Shown piece by piece: positions 62,811-64,000 of a stretch of 64,000 bases of DNA. The notes under the pieces are model-generated. The model made no database searches. It saw only the letters and a list, made by a program, of their open reading frames with translations, and had not been told where the DNA came from. The position numbers were made by a program, and so were the translations under genes. Numbering within the stretch: position 1 is the stretch's first letter; each line of letters opens with the position of its first letter. The stretch is from assembly GCA_018907035.1 (NCBI GenBank), contig JACCIC010000293.1:146001-210000 (forward strand), read 5' to 3'. This DNA is from Sycobia sp. Sy_11 (taxonomy: Eukaryota; Arthropoda; Insecta; Hymenoptera; Epichrysomallidae).

Positions 62811-63835
62811 GCACACCGTGATAAGCTAACTTGCACTAAAATTTACTGGCCATCCAATTATATAAAAATATGAGCGGGTGTATAATGTCTCGTTCTTATA
62901 CCCAAAAAAAATCTTTCATAAATTTTTGTGTCTTCGTTTGCCGATAATTATCTGTGATCAAACGTCCCCCCCCCCCGCCGCTTCATTAAAGGATTTTTCG
63001 TTCAATTTCTTTTCCAGAAACCATAGTGATCAAATATAATTATATAAAAATGCGACCAAGCGGATAATTTTCCGTTCATTGTCATCAACATCTGTCTTTT
63101 CAAGTTTCGAAAGAAAAAAATTCACAGTATTTTTTGTGCTTTGGAAAATTGTAGAACTGAAATTTTAAAAAAAAATCTGTGGTATTAATTTCCTTTTATT
63201 ATCCGATTATGATCCCCGGCAGAAAATAATTTACAGCTCTGCTTGTTCCCGGGAACACACCGCGGCAAGCTATCTTGTGTAAAGTATTTTTTGGCATTAC
63301 CCTCCCCCCTCTCCAACAAGAAGCCATTAAATATAATTATACAAAAATCAACCCATGCGCAGGATTTGTCGTTCGCGAACTCTTATAAGATCCCCATATG
63401 AATAGTTCGAAAACAACATTTTTTTAATTTTTTCTAGGGGTAAAAATTGATATAACTCGAAAATAAAACAAAACCTGTAAATAAGTTCACTGAAGTTAGC
63501 TTAGCACGGTGCCCTCTGGAAAACCAATAGCGTGGAGAATTATATTATAGGGAGGGGGGAGTTAACCAGCCGATAATTGATGCAAAATAATACGACTAAT
63601 GTTCTTGAATTTTTTAAAGTTACCATTTTGCAACCTCTAAAAATTTATATAGAAAATTGTTTGTTTGTTTTTTAAATTTTTGATCTGGACATTTTTCAGG
63701 ATTATGAAACAGACAATTCGGCACCCGATCTCATTTTTATATAATTATATCTTTTATATTTTGGGAGTGCCAACCAACACTTTACACGAGACAACTTACT
63801 GCAGTGTCTTTATCTGAAAATGATGGAGCCGTAAA
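62811..63835. repeat. Mixed-orientation repeat block
   Basis: Two sequence modules recur. ATAATTATATAAAAAT followed by a G/C-rich tail occurs forward at about 62858, 63036 and 63333 and inverted at about 63740-63755. A module with CACCG, AAGCTAACTTG or AAGCTATCTTGTGTAAAG occurs forward at 62815 and 63255, and inverted at 63490-63515 and near 63780. The repeat family therefore lies in both directions, giving a fold-back structure. There is no coding frame. It falls after DRC9 exon 4, likely in the next intron. Confidence 0.5.
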
Positions 63836-64000
63836 TTATTTTAATCGTGAGATCGTCAACGGACAATTAACATTGAATTATGCCACAAGTTTTTTTTTCT
63901 TAATTATTGAGAGTTGCCATTCGTCAACCCCTAAAGATTTTTTTGAGCACTCCGGAAATATAAATACTTTAGGGATTGTCGAACGGCAACTTATGCGCTC

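Noticed and set aside
1..64000. CRISPR arrays, operons, phage or plasmid systems
   Set aside because: The regular repeats are microsatellites without spacers, genes have introns, and nothing prokaryotic was seen.

Overview
The window looks like nuclear DNA from an insect, most likely a hymenopteran (ant, bee or wasp). Coding DNA is sparse and split by introns with GT-AG borders. Background DNA is AT-rich, with CpG-rich islands and very many (TA)n, (GA)n and (CA)n microsatellites. Decayed LINE retrotransposons are present. The best-read gene resembles the histidine acid phosphatases expanded in hymenopteran venoms. The species cannot be fixed from the sequence.

Two genes can be modelled with confidence, both in the last third. 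On the + strand, four exons (42021-42244, 44075-44315, 57473-57679, 60528-60659) encode a coiled-coil protein that I read as the axonemal protein DRC9/IQCG; its C-terminal IQ-motif exon is not visible and probably lies beyond 64000. Inside its 13-kb second intron, on the opposite strand, lies a complete six-exon histidine acid phosphatase (56392 down to 47708, about 377 residues). All splice phases of both models agree. The first DRC9 intron appears to use a rare GC-AG donor.

From 1 to 42000 I find no confident host gene. It holds two LINE relics (about 3120-3925, + strand; 38738-40240, - strand, ending in poly(A)), a retroposed fragment with target-site duplication (24434-24831), a palindromic repeat (20573-21310), several GC-rich promoter-like islands (14.1-14.5, 18.3-19.2, 21.8-22.2, 27.0-30.1, 32.8-33.1 and 34.4-34.9 kb) and a tentative two-exon gene on the - strand (32865 to 31597).

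The introns of the two genes carry an LTR-like sequence next to a tRNA-derived relic with a pol III terminator (46.25-46.69 kb), a perfect 16-bp hairpin that opens a CAAGACAATA-rich repeat (54.2-55.7 kb), and a block of repeat units in both orientations (62.8-63.8 kb). No CRISPR, operon or other prokaryotic system is present, and nothing here supports a wholly new biological system. The most notable points are the nested antisense gene pair, the GC-AG intron and the altered active site of the phosphatase.
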